Below, piece by piece: positions 12,380 through 12,837 of a stretch of 12,837 nt of DNA. The stretch lies in the NCBI GenBank assembly GCA_017511185.1, contig JAFWLF010000018.1, positions 1 through 12,837 of the forward strand. Reading direction: 5' to 3'. The notes beneath the pieces are model-generated. The model searched no databases. It was not told where the DNA came from and was given only the letters and a program-made list of their open reading frames with translations. The stretch's first letter is position 1. Each line of letters starts with the position of its first letter. This DNA is from RGIG5612 sp017511185. Lineage in GTDB: Bacteria; Bacillota; Clostridia; Lachnospirales; Lachnospiraceae. Both the position numbers and the translations under genes were made by a program.

Positions 12380-12837
12380 AAGAAGGGTTCTTCAATTCCA
12401 CTTTATGCTATATCGAAAAAGACGACTGCTACCTGATGCTTTTCCGAAACAAAAAGGAAAAGGATCCCTGTGAGGGAAAATGGGTTGGTATCGGAGGCAA
12501 GTTTGAACCTGGTGAGAATGCGGATGCATGCTGCCTGCGGGAAGTGTTTGAAGAAACCGGTCTTACCCTGACCGATTATCAGTTTCGCGGAGTGATCCAT
12601 TTCCAGTCGGATGTGCTGCCAGATGAGGATATGTATCTTTATACAGCGACTGCCTGGGAAGGAATGGAAGACGGCAAAGGAATAGAAGGATTCGACTGCA
12701 ATGAAGGCATGCTGCAGTGGATCCCGAAAAAGGACATATTCTCCCTGAACCTCTGGGAAGGAGACCAGTATTTCTTAGGGCCTCTGGTGGAAGGAAAACA
12801 GAACATAGAAATGACTTGCGTATATGAAGGAGACCAT
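12376..12837 (+). CDS. NUDIX hydrolase, MutT/8-oxo-dGTP diphosphatase-like (3' end beyond window)
   Basis: An open frame starts at ATG 12376, overlaps the pepT stop by four bases (ATGA) and stays open for 154 codons to the window edge, so the C-terminus is missing. Residues 41-63 match the Nudix box GX5EX7REUXEEXGU exactly: G41, E47, R55-E56, E59-E60, G62. WVGIGGKFEPGE (36-47) resembles the 8-oxo-dGTP diphosphatase group, which hydrolyses oxidised or other nucleoside triphosphates to monophosphates with Mg2+. Nudix substrates cannot be predicted safely from the box alone. Only a weak AAAGAG sits 1 base before the ATG, so translation probably relies on coupling to pepT. Confidence 0.9.
   Translation, partial: MKEGFFNSTLCYIEKDDCYLMLFRNKKEKDPCEGKWVGIGGKFEPGENADACCLREVFEETGLTLTDYQFRGVIHFQSDVLPDEDMYLYTATAWEGMEDGKGIEGFDCNEGMLQWIPKKDIFSLNLWEGDQYFLGPLVEGKQNIEMTCVYEGDH

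Noticed and set aside
1..12837. CRISPR arrays, insertion sequences, phage or defence genes
   Set aside because: I found no regularly spaced repeats, transposase motifs or terminal inverted repeats; all sizeable gene-free gaps are explained by promoters and terminators.

Overview
This window looks like chromosomal housekeeping DNA from a Gram-positive, moderate-GC member of the Clostridia, most likely a gut Lachnospiraceae. The grounds are the ylxM-ffh-rpsP-khpA-rimM-trmD gene order, two lipoproteins with signal peptidase II lipoboxes, an HrcA/CIRCE operator, AGGAG-type ribosome binding sites, and the 'NGCDAI' form of the Hsp90 ATP motif. The family-level assignment rests on my impression of these proteins, not on a search.

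Layout. (1) 2-74, minus strand: a tRNA-Thr(CGT). (2) 168-4873, plus strand: an operator/promoter (perfect CIRCE plus a consensus -10) followed by htpG (Hsp90), an Mrp/NBP35-type Fe-S carrier ATPase, an orphan branched-chain-amino-acid-type substrate-binding lipoprotein and a type I phosphoribosyltransferase, closed by a strong terminator. (3) 4930-5697, plus strand: a short single-domain Ser/Thr protein kinase. It converges on (4) 5735-7396, minus strand: a lipoprotein with SH3-like domains and a COG1306/DUF4015-type putative glycoside hydrolase domain. The two share a bidirectional terminator. (5) 7397-7533: a divergent promoter region built on a perfect 9+4+9 inverted repeat. (6) 7534-12837, plus strand: ylxM, ffh, rpsP, khpA, rimM, trmD, pepT and a NUDIX hydrolase that runs off the end. 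This long tight operon handles SRP-dependent secretion, 30S subunit maturation and tRNA modification, followed by peptide breakdown and probable nucleotide-pool cleaning.

The first operon appears to be under HrcA heat-shock control, which would link chaperone supply with Fe-S cluster delivery. The last operon is the classical translation/secretion operon, but pepT and a nudix gene sit where rplS commonly follows trmD.

I see no mobile element, CRISPR array, phage gene or clear new defence-type system. The most unusual signals are a TrmD with two insertions and a Glu at the position of the usual catalytic Asp, the symmetric element over the ylxM promoter, the CIRCE-controlled htpG-mrp operon, the orphan binding lipoprotein paired with a phosphoribosyltransferase, and the degenerate stand-alone kinase lacking a visible ribosome binding site.
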